Shown here one piece after another: positions 46,212 through 54,229 of a stretch of DNA of 64,000 bases. Origin of the DNA: Bacillota bacterium (lineage in GTDB: Bacteria > Bacillota > Clostridia > Lachnospirales > Lachnospiraceae); contig JAEXNR010000057.1 in the NCBI GenBank assembly GCA_023439505.1, positions 1 through 64,000 of the forward strand. Reading direction: 5' to 3'. How positions within the stretch are numbered: the first letter of the stretch is position 1; each line of letters begins with the position of its first letter. A model generated the notes under the pieces. It saw only the letters and a list, made by a program, of their open reading frames with translations, had not been told where the DNA came from and searched no databases. The position numbers were made by a program, and so were the translations under genes.

Positions 46212-47838
46212 TAAAAGCTTCATAGCTTAATTTAAGTTTTATTCTGATTTCCCCTTCCTTCACATCAATTCGCTCTATTACCTTTGGCAGGAGCATTTTC
46301 TTTTGTTCCTGTTCCAGACAAGAAAATTCCTCCTGCCATAAGGGCAATATTCTTAGAGCCTTCTCCTCACAGTGCACCATAACACTCTGCTCTTCCTTCT
46401 CTTCTCTCAAGTGGAAAAGCTCCTTCTTATGATATTCTATCTGATCGTTGACATCCAATATCATATCATTAAGAATTCTTTTCGCATATTCGCTTGCTCC
46501 TGACAGGGATTTTATTAATTCTGCTCTTAACAGCGTTTCATTTTTTTGCAGAACGGCTAACTCCTCATTTTCTGATTTTATTTTCTTATCAATTTTACTT
46601 ATTTTATTATGATAAGCTGCCGCCAGTTCCTTTTGTATCTCCATCTCACCCAATCCGGTCAGATAGTTACTCAGTTCAGATAATATGGCACCTTCCAGCC
46701 GATGCGCATCATAATATTTTCTCCTGCAGTTATGCTGTCCATTCTCCCCTGCATAACAAGTGTAATAGGCCCTTCTTATCTTCGTGTTTGAATGTTCTTT
46801 GCTGCCACTCCTTCCATATGCATAATGAAGTGTTAAAGCGGATCCGCAGTCACCGCAATAGGCATAGCCTGAGAACAGCAGAGGGCCTTTGGTTGCTCTG
46901 ATCCTGTTCCTGCCTCCTGCACTTCTTGAGGCGATCAAAGTCTGGGCAGTCTTCCACTGCTGATCCTCTATCATTACCAGCTCCGGATGAAATACCTCTG
47001 ATCTCTCACAATCGGATTGATTGCGATAACGCCTTTTCCCATTTTGAGCGGTATACCTGCCATAGGTATAATATCCGCAATAAATGCTGTTCTTTAATAT
47101 ACCAAGGACGGTGGAACCTGCCCACTGGGCATTGCCGCTCTTGGTTGGTATCCCATTCTCATTCAAATCCCTTGCAATCCTTCTTGCCCCAAACCCTCTC
47201 TCCGTCGCCAGAGCAAAGATTTGCTTCACCACTTCCGCTTCTGCCTCCAGCAAACAAAGCACTCTGATTTCTCTGCCCTTGGCATTATGTTCCCCCGTAG
47301 AAATATGCTGATACCCATAGGGGGCGGTACACCCCAGAAACTTTCCCGCCTGTATCATCTGCTTTTTTGCTTCCAGCGTTCGCTGCTGGATCTTTTTACT
47401 TTCTCCCTCTGCCTGCCAGAATGTGATATAATTCATCAGATGATCATTATGGTTTTCTAAGAGTCTTTGTCCTTCCTTCACTGACCACATTTCAATTCCC
47501 TGATCAATAAACCATTTCACCACATAGGGAGTTTCCTCCTCCATTCTTCCCAACCGGTCAAACAGAAAAACCAGGATCACATCAAACTGCTTTTGTCTGG
47601 CATCTTCCTTTAATATCTCCATCATTTCCCGATCGCTGGCCTTGATCTTATAACCTGACACTCCCTTTTCAAGGTATTCTCTGGAAAAACACCAGTCCGG
47701 CCTGCTTTTGATAAACTCCATACAAGCATTTCGCTGCATCGGAATATCATCCTCTGTCACCTGCTGCTTTGTGGAAACTCTGTAAAAGCAAGCCACTCTT
47801 TTTATATTTTCTGTCTCAAAACCATCAGACCTGATCAT
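46201..47838 (-). CDS. large serine recombinase of element B
   Basis: A 545-residue recombinase. The catalytic domain (about 13-165) has RVACFYRVSTKQQ with nucleophile Ser22 and FLFDRLGRMEEETP. The recombinase domain (about 190-295, RIARDLNENGIPTKSGNAQW, GILKNSIYCGYYTYG), a zinc ribbon (YAYCGDCGSALTLHYAYG, CYAGENGQHNCR) and a coiled coil (about 390-460) follow. The start is ATG at 47838 behind AGAGGGGACG; the frame is open 29 codons further but into the small upstream gene. It is only 30-40% like recombinase A by eye, so the two elements have independent integrases. It appears intact. Confidence 0.94.
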   Translation of the reverse strand: MIRSDGFETENIKRVACFYRVSTKQQVTEDDIPMQRNACMEFIKSRPDWCFSREYLEKGVSGYKIKASDREMMEILKEDARQKQFDVILVFLFDRLGRMEEETPYVVKWFIDQGIEMWSVKEGQRLLENHNDHLMNYITFWQAEGESKKIQQRTLEAKKQMIQAGKFLGCTAPYGYQHISTGEHNAKGREIRVLCLLEAEAEVVKQIFALATERGFGARRIARDLNENGIPTKSGNAQWAGSTVLGILKNSIYCGYYTYGRYTAQNGKRRYRNQSDCERSEVFHPELVMIEDQQWKTAQTLIASRSAGGRNRIRATKGPLLFSGYAYCGDCGSALTLHYAYGRSGSKEHSNTKIRRAYYTCYAGENGQHNCRRKYYDAHRLEGAILSELSNYLTGLGEMEIQKELAAAYHNKISKIDKKIKSENEELAVLQKNETLLRAELIKSLSGASEYAKRILNDMILDVNDQIEYHKKELFHLREEKEEQSVMVHCEEKALRILPLWQEEFSCLEQEQKKMLLPKVIERIDVKEGEIRIKLKLSYEAFITR

Positions 47839-48022
47839 CGCGTCCCCTCTTCCAATTCTTCTCAAGATAAAACTTTTTAATTTGCGCCAAAAAACAGTCC
47901 AGCTCCTCCTGGTTCTCCCCCACAAAATCCAGCGTCACCCAGTAATCATATTCTCTTAAGTATCTGCGCAAGGACTTTGATCCGTCTTCCTTTATAATCA
48001 ATTGATATTCGGACAAATTCAT
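47825..48022 (-). CDS. small protein upstream of recombinase B
   Basis: A 65-residue protein starting MNLSEYQLIIKEDGSKSLRR and ending KNWKRGRDDQV. Its last codons overlap the start of recombinase B by 14 bp, so the two are probably translationally coupled. It is charged, with a predicted C-terminal helix (EELDCFLAQIKKFYLE). An earlier ATG five codons upstream is possible. I recognise no family. The position next to the attachment site and recombinase makes it a candidate recombination directionality factor, comparable to the small gene of element A; this is inference. Confidence 0.6.
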   Translation of the reverse strand: MNLSEYQLIIKEDGSKSLRRYLREYDYWVTLDFVGENQEELDCFLAQIKKFYLEKNWKRGRDDQV

Positions 48023-48099
48023 AGGATTTCCTATCATATAACTTATTTAATATCATCCTTATGCCACAGACCATTGTCCCTATTCTCCTTTCTGCCGTT

Positions 48100-48138
48100 T
48101 TTTCATAAAATGTAACGCACCGCCGTCATGGTCTTATC
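48100..48138. other. right attachment junction of element B
   Basis: Element arm AAATGTAACGCACCGC (48108-48123) overlaps the core ACCGCCGTC (48119-48127), followed by the host half-site GGTCTTATC. The arm is the exact inverse of 35958-35973. Confidence 0.92.
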
Positions 48139-48345
48139 TGCTCCTAGTCCATTCACAAGATTGACTTTTAACCCTTCCTCTTTAAAATAATCCTTTTCAA
48201 TCGCCACGTACATCGGTGCATAGAATATAGAGTGAGCAACTTCATTTACCGTAATTTTTGTTAATCCTTCATTACTTTTACATCCTGACAGAATTGTTGA
48301 TAATAAAGTAATGATAGCAAGTACACAAATCAATTTTCTCTTCAT
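48119..48345 (-). pseudogene. N-terminal fragment (1 of 3) of split ABC solute-binding lipoprotein
   Basis: Seventy-six codons of an NMT1/SsuA-like binding protein, starting ATG at 48345 behind GGGAGGCTGC. A lipoprotein signal (MKRKLICVLAIITLLSTILSG, then lipidated Cys) is followed by KITVNEVAHSIFYAPMYVAI, the start of the binding fold. Native sequence ends at KTMTAV in the element B core, after which the frame meets a stop four codons into the element. Middle and C-terminal parts are at 35748-35957 and 20215-20788. Promoter and ribosome-binding site remain, so a short lipopeptide may still be made. Confidence 0.93.
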
Positions 48346-48420
48346 TGCAGCCTCCCGGAAAAATATTACTCGTTATAATATATCCCCGCCACTAAGGGTT
48401 TGTGCCTGATTAGACAATAA

Positions 48421-48462
48421 AAAATGTGCCCTGGAAAGATAACTCTTTCCGGGCACAATTTG
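48421..48462 (-). terminator. terminator of htrA
   Basis: GTGCCC with GGAAAGA pairs with TCTTTCCGGGCAC (one bulge) around a short loop. On the minus strand the stem is followed by ATTTTTTATT. It lies between htrA and the start of the split binding-protein gene. Confidence 0.88.
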
Positions 48463-48481
48463 TCTTTATCTGACTTTCTTT

Positions 48482-49930
48482 TTATTTACCTTTGGAGCCA
48501 AGGGTTACACTAAGATCTTTCTCAACATAATTCCCATTTTCGCTTACGCTGACTTTCAGTGTAATCGTTTGCCCTGCCTTGGTATACGTAAGGATATTCA
48601 TCAGATCATCGATGGTCTCTACTTTCTTGTTATCAATCCCCACAATGATATATCCGGGTTTTAAACCGGCTTTCTCTGCCGGAGAACCTGCGACAACATC
48701 ATTCACATATACACCGATTGGCATATGGAAGGTTTCTGCATAAGCTTCTGTTACATTCTGAGCGCTGTCCTTATAGATCCCCAGGTATCCCTGTTCTGAT
48801 TCTGCCAGTACTTCTCTGTTCATCAAATCATTGATCATCGGCACTGCATCAGTAATAGGTATTGCAAATCCCATGCCCTCAACTTCCTCGGAAGCATATT
48901 TTACGGAATTAATTCCGATGACCTCACCTGCTGCATTAATCAAAGCTCCACCGCTGTTACCGGGGTTAATCGCTGCATCTGTCTGAAGAAGTGTCATCTT
49001 TTTTCCTTCAATATCTACCTGACGGTTCACTGCACTGATATAACCTACGGTAATGGACTGTCCATAGCCAAGTGCATTGCCTATGGCAATTGCCATTTCA
49101 CCCGGTTTGGTCTTGGAAGAATCTCCTAATTTCGCTATTTTAATGGTAGAAGCTGTCTCCTGTGTAAGGTCACTCATCTTAACAGAAACGACTGCCAGAT
49201 CGGAACTTGCATCCGCACCTTTAACAATACCTTTTACTTTCGTTTCATCAGAAAAAACAATTTCAACTTCCGTTGCATCCTGTATCACATGATTATTGGT
49301 TGCAATCAGTAATTCGGAATTATTCTGGCCAATAATGATTCCTGATCCGCTTCCCTGCATTGGCTGACTATATTCTCTTCCAAAGAAATCGTAGCTTGTC
49401 ACAGTACCGGTGGAATTAATGGCAACAATGGAAGGCATCACATTCTCAACAATCCCTGAAACATCCGTTACTACTGCTTCAGAGGAAATGTTGACGGGTA
49501 CAACGCTTGAATCATCTGTGTTCTCATCGGTTGGCGCAGCTGTTTGATCCGGCATCTGCACGGTGGTTCCCTGTCCTGGTGCTGTCCGATAACCGGAGGA
49601 TGTTACATAAGCGAATCCCTGAAATACAACCCCTGCAATTAATCCGAAGGCAACTGCTGCCGCAGTAAATTTAACGGCTCCCCGAAAGCGGCGTCTCTTC
49701 TTCGGCTTTTTCTCGCTTATCGTTACCTGGGGTGTAGGATAATTCCTGTAATCTCCCTCTGTATTGGAACTATACTCTGAATAAGAATACTCCTGCCGAT
49801 CCTGTGTGGATGGACTCTGATCCATCCTCTGTTGGGAAGGCTGATACACAGAGGGTTCCATATTTTGCTCCTGCGGATAACCGTAGGATTCACTATTCGG
49901 ATTGTCATGTTCGTTAAATTCCTGATTCAT
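48482..49930 (-). CDS. htrA: HtrA/DegP-like membrane serine protease with PDZ domain
   Basis: A 482-residue S1C protease. A Gln/Ser/Pro-rich cytoplasmic N-terminus (about 1-80) precedes a basic stretch and one transmembrane helix (FTAAAVAFGLIAGVVFQGFA, about 88-108). The trypsin-like domain has His in LIATNNHVIQDA, Asp in ASSDLAVVSVK and Ser in NPGNSGGALINAAG. A C-terminal PDZ domain (about 385-475) contains GSPAEKAGLKPGYIIVGI. It degrades misfolded exported proteins outside the membrane. It is a single gene, and in the intact host it would lie just upstream of the binding-protein gene. Confidence 0.95.
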   Translation of the reverse strand: MNQEFNEHDNPNSESYGYPQEQNMEPSVYQPSQQRMDQSPSTQDRQEYSYSEYSSNTEGDYRNYPTPQVTISEKKPKKRRRFRGAVKFTAAAVAFGLIAGVVFQGFAYVTSSGYRTAPGQGTTVQMPDQTAAPTDENTDDSSVVPVNISSEAVVTDVSGIVENVMPSIVAINSTGTVTSYDFFGREYSQPMQGSGSGIIIGQNNSELLIATNNHVIQDATEVEIVFSDETKVKGIVKGADASSDLAVVSVKMSDLTQETASTIKIAKLGDSSKTKPGEMAIAIGNALGYGQSITVGYISAVNRQVDIEGKKMTLLQTDAAINPGNSGGALINAAGEVIGINSVKYASEEVEGMGFAIPITDAVPMINDLMNREVLAESEQGYLGIYKDSAQNVTEAYAETFHMPIGVYVNDVVAGSPAEKAGLKPGYIIVGIDNKKVETIDDLMNILTYTKAGQTITLKVSVSENGNYVEKDLSVTLGSKGK

Positions 49931-50078
49931 ATGAAAAATCTCCTTTCAAAACTGTTATTATTTATTGGATGAGGTAATTACCTTTGATCTCCCTTTGATA
50001 AGAACAGTTTAACAAGAAATTATGTTCACTTTGTGATTAGAATTTGAAAATAATATGAAGAATGTGTTTCTTTTATGT

Positions 50079-51215
50079 CTAACTAACCGGTTGAAAGCTG
50101 CCTAAAATTTTCATCTCCAGTGCCTCTTCCTTAATACAGTGAAGTGCATTCATCACAGCAGGATGATTTAATCCCCCCTCAATATCCACAAAAAAACGAT
50201 ACTCAAACGCTTTTCCTGCAATGGGTCTGGATTCAATTCTGGTCATATTGACATTATTATAGATAAAGTGGGAAAGCGTATGATACAGGGAACCGCTTTT
50301 ATGGGGCAGGGCAAAGCAGATGCTGGTACAATTGGCTTGTTTATCATAAATCCGTTTGTTTGATATAATAATAAATCTGGTGGAATTCGTTTCATCATCC
50401 TGGATGGCTTCCTGCAGCAGATGAAGTCCCAGAAGTTGTCCGGCCCTTCGGCTCGCGATGGCAGCCTGGTTTCTATCCTGGTCCTCCAGTACCTTCCTTG
50501 CACTGCTTGCCGTACTTCCTCCATCAAATTGTTTGATATCACCATGCTGCTTTAAAAAACCGGAGCATTGCATCAACGGCTGGCGGTGGGAATATATCGT
50601 TGTAATATCCTCAAGCTTTGCTCCCTCCAGCCCCCAAAGATGATGTTCAATTTTGACAACATGCTCTCCGATGATATAATTGTCATACTCGGCTAATAGA
50701 TCATAGATATCGGATAAGGCTCCTGTAGAGGAATTCTCTATGGGGAGAACACCATATTCAGCGCTCCCCTCCTTTATCGCCTGCATAATCTCCTGAAAGG
50801 ATTCCTTGGCAACCGCGGTAACTTCTGATTTAAAGTATTCCCTCATCGCCTGTTCGGTATAGGAACCTGTTTCGCCAAAGAAAAGAACCCTGGTATCCTT
50901 CCCGGAGATGATGTTGTCAAATGTATGAAAGCCGAAGCTGTCATGACTGTCCAGCATCATATATTGCAATCTTCTGCTCATAGACATAATCTGCAGAAAT
51001 AAATCGCTGATTGCCTTCTGATTAAATTCATTTTTGGTAATCGCTCTTAACTTCTCCAGCTTTTCCTCTTCCCTTGCAGGATCATAGATGGGTTTCCCAA
51101 CGCTTCTTTTGTAATCAGCAATGTCCAATGCCAGATTCATACGTGCTTCAAACAATTCTACAATCTTTTGGTCAATCTCATCAATTTTTATCCTGCTTTC
51201 CTGTAAATCGATCAT
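50079..51215 (-). CDS. pheA: bifunctional chorismate mutase/prephenate dehydratase
   Basis: A 378-residue enzyme for phenylalanine synthesis. The AroQ-type chorismate mutase domain occupies about 1-90 (RIKIDEIDQKIVELFEARMN). Prephenate dehydratase follows at about 108-290, with GETGSYTEQAMREYF, LPIENSSTGALSDIYDLL and the catalytic NSTRFIIIS. A C-terminal ACT regulatory domain (about 300-375, HKSGSLYHTLSHF and TRIESRPIAGKAFEYRFFVD) binds phenylalanine for feedback inhibition. Length and order are standard. It has its own promoter. Confidence 0.95.
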   Translation of the reverse strand: MIDLQESRIKIDEIDQKIVELFEARMNLALDIADYKRSVGKPIYDPAREEEKLEKLRAITKNEFNQKAISDLFLQIMSMSRRLQYMMLDSHDSFGFHTFDNIISGKDTRVLFFGETGSYTEQAMREYFKSEVTAVAKESFQEIMQAIKEGSAEYGVLPIENSSTGALSDIYDLLAEYDNYIIGEHVVKIEHHLWGLEGAKLEDITTIYSHRQPLMQCSGFLKQHGDIKQFDGGSTASSARKVLEDQDRNQAAIASRRAGQLLGLHLLQEAIQDDETNSTRFIIISNKRIYDKQANCTSICFALPHKSGSLYHTLSHFIYNNVNMTRIESRPIAGKAFEYRFFVDIEGGLNHPAVMNALHCIKEEALEMKILGSFQPVS

Positions 51216-51314
51216 TTACGTTCCTCCATTTATCTGTTGCTTCCATCCCGCACCCTGACGTCCTGCCTGCAAGGTACTCTAAAAACGGTTCACCCATCTC
51301 TTCTTTTTTGCCTC

Positions 51315-51343
51315 ATTATACTATTATAAGCGGATGGATGCAA
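51315..51343 (-). promoter_or_regulatory. sigma-A promoter of pheA
   Basis: On the minus strand TTGCAT and a perfect TATAAT are separated by 17 bp, about 100 bp before pheA. Confidence 0.75.
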
Positions 51344-51372
51344 GAAAGAACTGTACCAAGTCTATCTGCTTA

Positions 51373-51401
51373 TTGCATATTCCATCGGTACAAGCTATAA
51401 T
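51373..51401 (+). promoter_or_regulatory. sigma-A promoter of DUF5050 gene
   Basis: TTGCAT (51373-51378) and TATAAT (51396-51401) are separated by 17 bp. It stands back to back with the pheA promoter, which uses the same hexamers. Confidence 0.75.
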
Positions 51402-51486
51402 TAAGTGAGTTCCGGTGAAAATAACCAATGTTAACCCGAACAATCATTCCATGATGATGTACATAGTTTTATGATGGAGGTATCAA

Positions 51487-52521
51487 ATGCTGTCAGTGAT
51501 TAAGAGGTTTCTTATATGTTTGATCTTGTTAACAATCATAGGCGTTGTCTTTATGGTTCAGTATTCCAATAACCACACCTTTACCAATCAGGATAGCGTT
51601 ACCGGGAATACCACAGGTAATTTATATAATGGCGGTCTCTTCTGTGAACGAAACGGAAAAATCTATTTCAGCAACGATGCCGATGACGGAACGCTCTATG
51701 TTATGAACTCAGATTGTACCAATTTTAAAAAGATAACGGATGATAAAGCTGTTTATATTAATGCTGATGACAATTATATCTACTATGTCAAAGCCAATGA
51801 CACCAGAGAGAATAAGTCCGGGAGTTTTTTCTATTTCAAAAACAACGGAGTATATCGAATAAATCAAAATGGTACCCATTTAAAAGCCATTACGGGGAAA
51901 CCGGGCGCTTATCTCACCTTAAAAGGTAACTTTTTATATTTTCAAAATTATGATGTGAATAAAGGACTCTATTTATTCCGATATCAGACAGATGGTTCCA
52001 AAGAAAGAGTGATGGTAAAGGATGCTGTGATTCCGGCCGCTGTTACCGATCAGCTGCTTTATTTTACAGGTAACACCAGGGATCATCAAATCCATCAGGT
52101 GGATCTATCCAGCTATACCATTAAGACGGTATTCCCGGGAAGTTACCTGCAGCCGATCATCTTCGGCGATTATGTCTATTATATTAATCTGGAGGATAAA
52201 TACCGAATATATCGAATGAACCTGGATGGAAGTGATCCCACACCCATTGTGAAAGAGCGCTGTTCTTCTTACAATATCACCAACTCCGGGATGTATCTCT
52301 ACTATCAGGTGGATAATCAAAAGAAGAACAGAATGGCTAGAATTAACCTTGAGACGATGTCTGAGGAGACGTTGATTATGGGAGATTTCAAGCAGATCCA
52401 CGTTACTGATAAATACGTTTTTTTCAAAGATTATAATAATAAAAACACCTATATCTTAACAGCTGACGGAACCGGAAAGCTAAATACCTTTCACCCGCCC
52501 ATAGAAGGAAACGAATCATGA
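51487..52521 (+). CDS. DUF5050-type beta-propeller protein, membrane-anchored
   Basis: A 344-residue protein with an N-terminal membrane anchor or signal (MLSVIKRFLICLILLTIIGV, about 5-27) and about six propeller-like repeats of the form KIYFSNDADDGTLYVMNSD, NYIYYVKAND, YIYYINLEDKYRIYRMNLDG. This matches the DUF5050 pattern, found on the outside of the membrane in clostridia. Function is unknown. It starts behind GGAGG at 51487. Its last 31 bp overlap the 3' end of folBK on the other strand. Confidence 0.8.
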   Translation: MLSVIKRFLICLILLTIIGVVFMVQYSNNHTFTNQDSVTGNTTGNLYNGGLFCERNGKIYFSNDADDGTLYVMNSDCTNFKKITDDKAVYINADDNYIYYVKANDTRENKSGSFFYFKNNGVYRINQNGTHLKAITGKPGAYLTLKGNFLYFQNYDVNKGLYLFRYQTDGSKERVMVKDAVIPAAVTDQLLYFTGNTRDHQIHQVDLSSYTIKTVFPGSYLQPIIFGDYVYYINLEDKYRIYRMNLDGSDPTPIVKERCSSYNITNSGMYLYYQVDNQKKNRMARINLETMSEETLIMGDFKQIHVTDKYVFFKDYNNKNTYILTADGTGKLNTFHPPIEGNES

Positions 52522-53342
52522 CGGTTCTTTCGGGTCCACGCTTCCCATAATTCCATTATGGTCTTGCCGCAAACCGGGTGCTTCGCCCATGGTGCAATTT
52601 CTGCCATCGGTTCCAGTACAAAGGCGCGATTGCTCATCTCTTTGTGGGGAATGATCAGCTCCTTCGTCTGTATAATTTGATCCTCATATAACAGGATATC
52701 AAGATCAATGGTTCTCGGACCCCAATGCACAATCCGTTCTCTCTTTAATTCCTTTTCAATTTTCCCAATCAATATCAGTAATTCTTCCGGCGATTTTAAG
52801 GTTCTTAATAACAGCGCGCCATTAAGAAAATCCTCCTGCTCCACCCCACCGACCGGCTTGGTGATGATAAAAGAGGAGATTCGTTCTACCTCACATTCCT
52901 CATCCTCCTGCAGCAGACGAATTGCTTCTCTGAGATAATATTCTTTGTCACCCAGGTTCGACCCTATGCTAAGATATACCTGGTGCCAGCCTCGTTCAAG
53001 TATTACCGATACCGTATCCAGGGTCATGAGAATGGGCGCCCAGGGCTTTTTAAGTTCTATTTCAATTTTGCTGATTCTGTGATAATTCCTTAATAAATGG
53101 ATTGCCAGCCGATTGGCCGTTGTCTCAATCAGCTGATAGGTATTGGCCTTTAGAAAGCCCTCTATTGATTTGCATACCTGACTATAATTAATGGACTGGT
53201 TTATGTCATCATCCTTGGCAGCAGCAGTAATATCGGTATAAAGTCTGGCACTTACCAAAAACTTTTGTCCCAGCGCATTTTCTTCCTTTAAAACGCCGTG
53301 ATAGGCAAACACCTCTAAATTAGTAATCGTTATCTGATCCAT
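52491..53342 (-). CDS. bifunctional dihydroneopterin aldolase/HPPK
   Basis: A 283-residue fusion. The first 120 residues are dihydroneopterin aldolase (FolB: MDQITITNLEVFAYHGVLKE, INYSQV), and the rest hydroxymethyldihydropterin pyrophosphokinase (FolK: LSIGSNLGDKEYYLREA, IVHWGPRTIDLDILLY, IIPHKEMSNRAFVLEPM). The two catalyse consecutive steps before dihydropteroate synthase, and this FolBK fusion is seen in many clostridia. It is the last gene of the fol operon, 3 bp after folP. Confidence 0.95.
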   Translation of the reverse strand: MDQITITNLEVFAYHGVLKEENALGQKFLVSARLYTDITAAAKDDDINQSINYSQVCKSIEGFLKANTYQLIETTANRLAIHLLRNYHRISKIEIELKKPWAPILMTLDTVSVILERGWHQVYLSIGSNLGDKEYYLREAIRLLQEDEECEVERISSFIITKPVGGVEQEDFLNGALLLRTLKSPEELLILIGKIEKELKRERIVHWGPRTIDLDILLYEDQIIQTKELIIPHKEMSNRAFVLEPMAEIAPWAKHPVCGKTIMELWEAWTRKNRHDSFPSMGG

Positions 53343-53345
53343 ATA

Positions 53346-54209
53346 TCACACCTCGTCTGATTTGATAGTTCTATCGTAGGGAAGGATGCCCGGATGTCGT
53401 AACACTGCTTCTGCCATTCTGACAGCCCGGACATTCTCCTTCACATCATGTACCCTGATAAAGTGACAGCCCTTCATTACAGCGATGACTGAAGTTGCAA
53501 TGGTTCCCTCCAGACGGTAATTCGCACTAAGCTCCAGGGTAAGCCCCACAACCGACTTTCTGGAAGTTCCCAGTAAGACAGGATAGCCAAGTTCCTTTAG
53601 CATCTCCAAATGATGGAGCAGACTCAAATTCATCTCATAGGTTTTCGCGAATCCGATACCCGGATCTACGATCAGCTTATTCTCTTCAATACCGGCCTGT
53701 CTGGCGATGGCAATGGATTCCTTTAAATCCTCCATCACCTCTTCATAGAAGTTCTCATACGCTGTCTTTTCCCTGTTATGCATCACACATACTGCCGCGC
53801 CGTATTGCCTGGCTACCTCCGCCATATGGCGGTCATATTTCAGACCCCAGATATCATTAATCAGATTTGCACCTGCCTGGCAGGCAGCCTGGGCCACCTT
53901 ACTCTTATAAGTATCAATGGAAACCGGGACATCTGAAAACTTCCGAATCCCCTCTATTACAGGCAGAATACGGGAGATCTCCTCTTCATCCGATATCATG
54001 GTATAATTCGGTCTGGTAGACTCTCCTCCCACATCAATAATATCAGCACCTTCATCGATCATCCGCAGTGCGTGTTCCAGTGCTTTATTTACCTGATTGT
54101 GTCTGCCGCCGTCAGAAAAAGAATCCGGAGTAACATTTAATATCCCCATGATATAGGTTCTTTCCCCCAGTGCAAATTCCCTGTTTCCTATTTTCATATT
54201 CTGTATCAT
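53346..54209 (-). CDS. folP: dihydropteroate synthase
   Basis: A 287-residue TIM-barrel enzyme joining pterin pyrophosphate to p-aminobenzoate, the sulfonamide target. GILNVTPDSFSDGGRH, ADIIDVGGESTRP, DTYKSKVAQAACQAGANLIN and VLLGTSRKSVVGL are intact. Start ATG at 54209 is behind AAGGGGAAAAGG. It lies 20 bp after folE and 3 bp before folBK, within the folate operon. Confidence 0.96.
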   Translation of the reverse strand: MIQNMKIGNREFALGERTYIMGILNVTPDSFSDGGRHNQVNKALEHALRMIDEGADIIDVGGESTRPNYTMISDEEEISRILPVIEGIRKFSDVPVSIDTYKSKVAQAACQAGANLINDIWGLKYDRHMAEVARQYGAAVCVMHNREKTAYENFYEEVMEDLKESIAIARQAGIEENKLIVDPGIGFAKTYEMNLSLLHHLEMLKELGYPVLLGTSRKSVVGLTLELSANYRLEGTIATSVIAVMKGCHFIRVHDVKENVRAVRMAEAVLRHPGILPYDRTIKSDEV

Positions 54210-54229
54210 CCTTTTCCCCTTTCTGCCTT

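Larger units (their letters stand above)
35956..48125. mobile_element. Element B: 12,170-bp LSR-mediated integrative element carrying a glycogen operon
   Basis: Bounded by the 9-bp core ACCGCCGTC at 35949-35957 and 48119-48127, inside the same binding-protein gene as element A. The rejoined ends give a 36-bp attP-like palindrome, two exact 16-bp arms (AAATGTAACGCACCGC and its complement) around CGTC. The rejoined host flanks give a palindromic attB-like site, GATAATACC and GGTCTTATC around GCCGTCAT. The centres of both have GT. It holds a recombinase and a small gene at its right end and glgB-C-D-A-P plus GH13 on the plus strand. No transfer or replication genes are visible. Confidence 0.92.

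Noticed and set aside
20784..48125. A single 27-kb genomic island
   Set aside because: The 210-bp host fragment at 35748-35957 and two different 9-bp cores with two different recombinases show two insertions.
20784..48125. Integrative conjugative element or prophage
   Set aside because: No relaxase, coupling protein, secretion, replication or structural phage genes are visible in either element.
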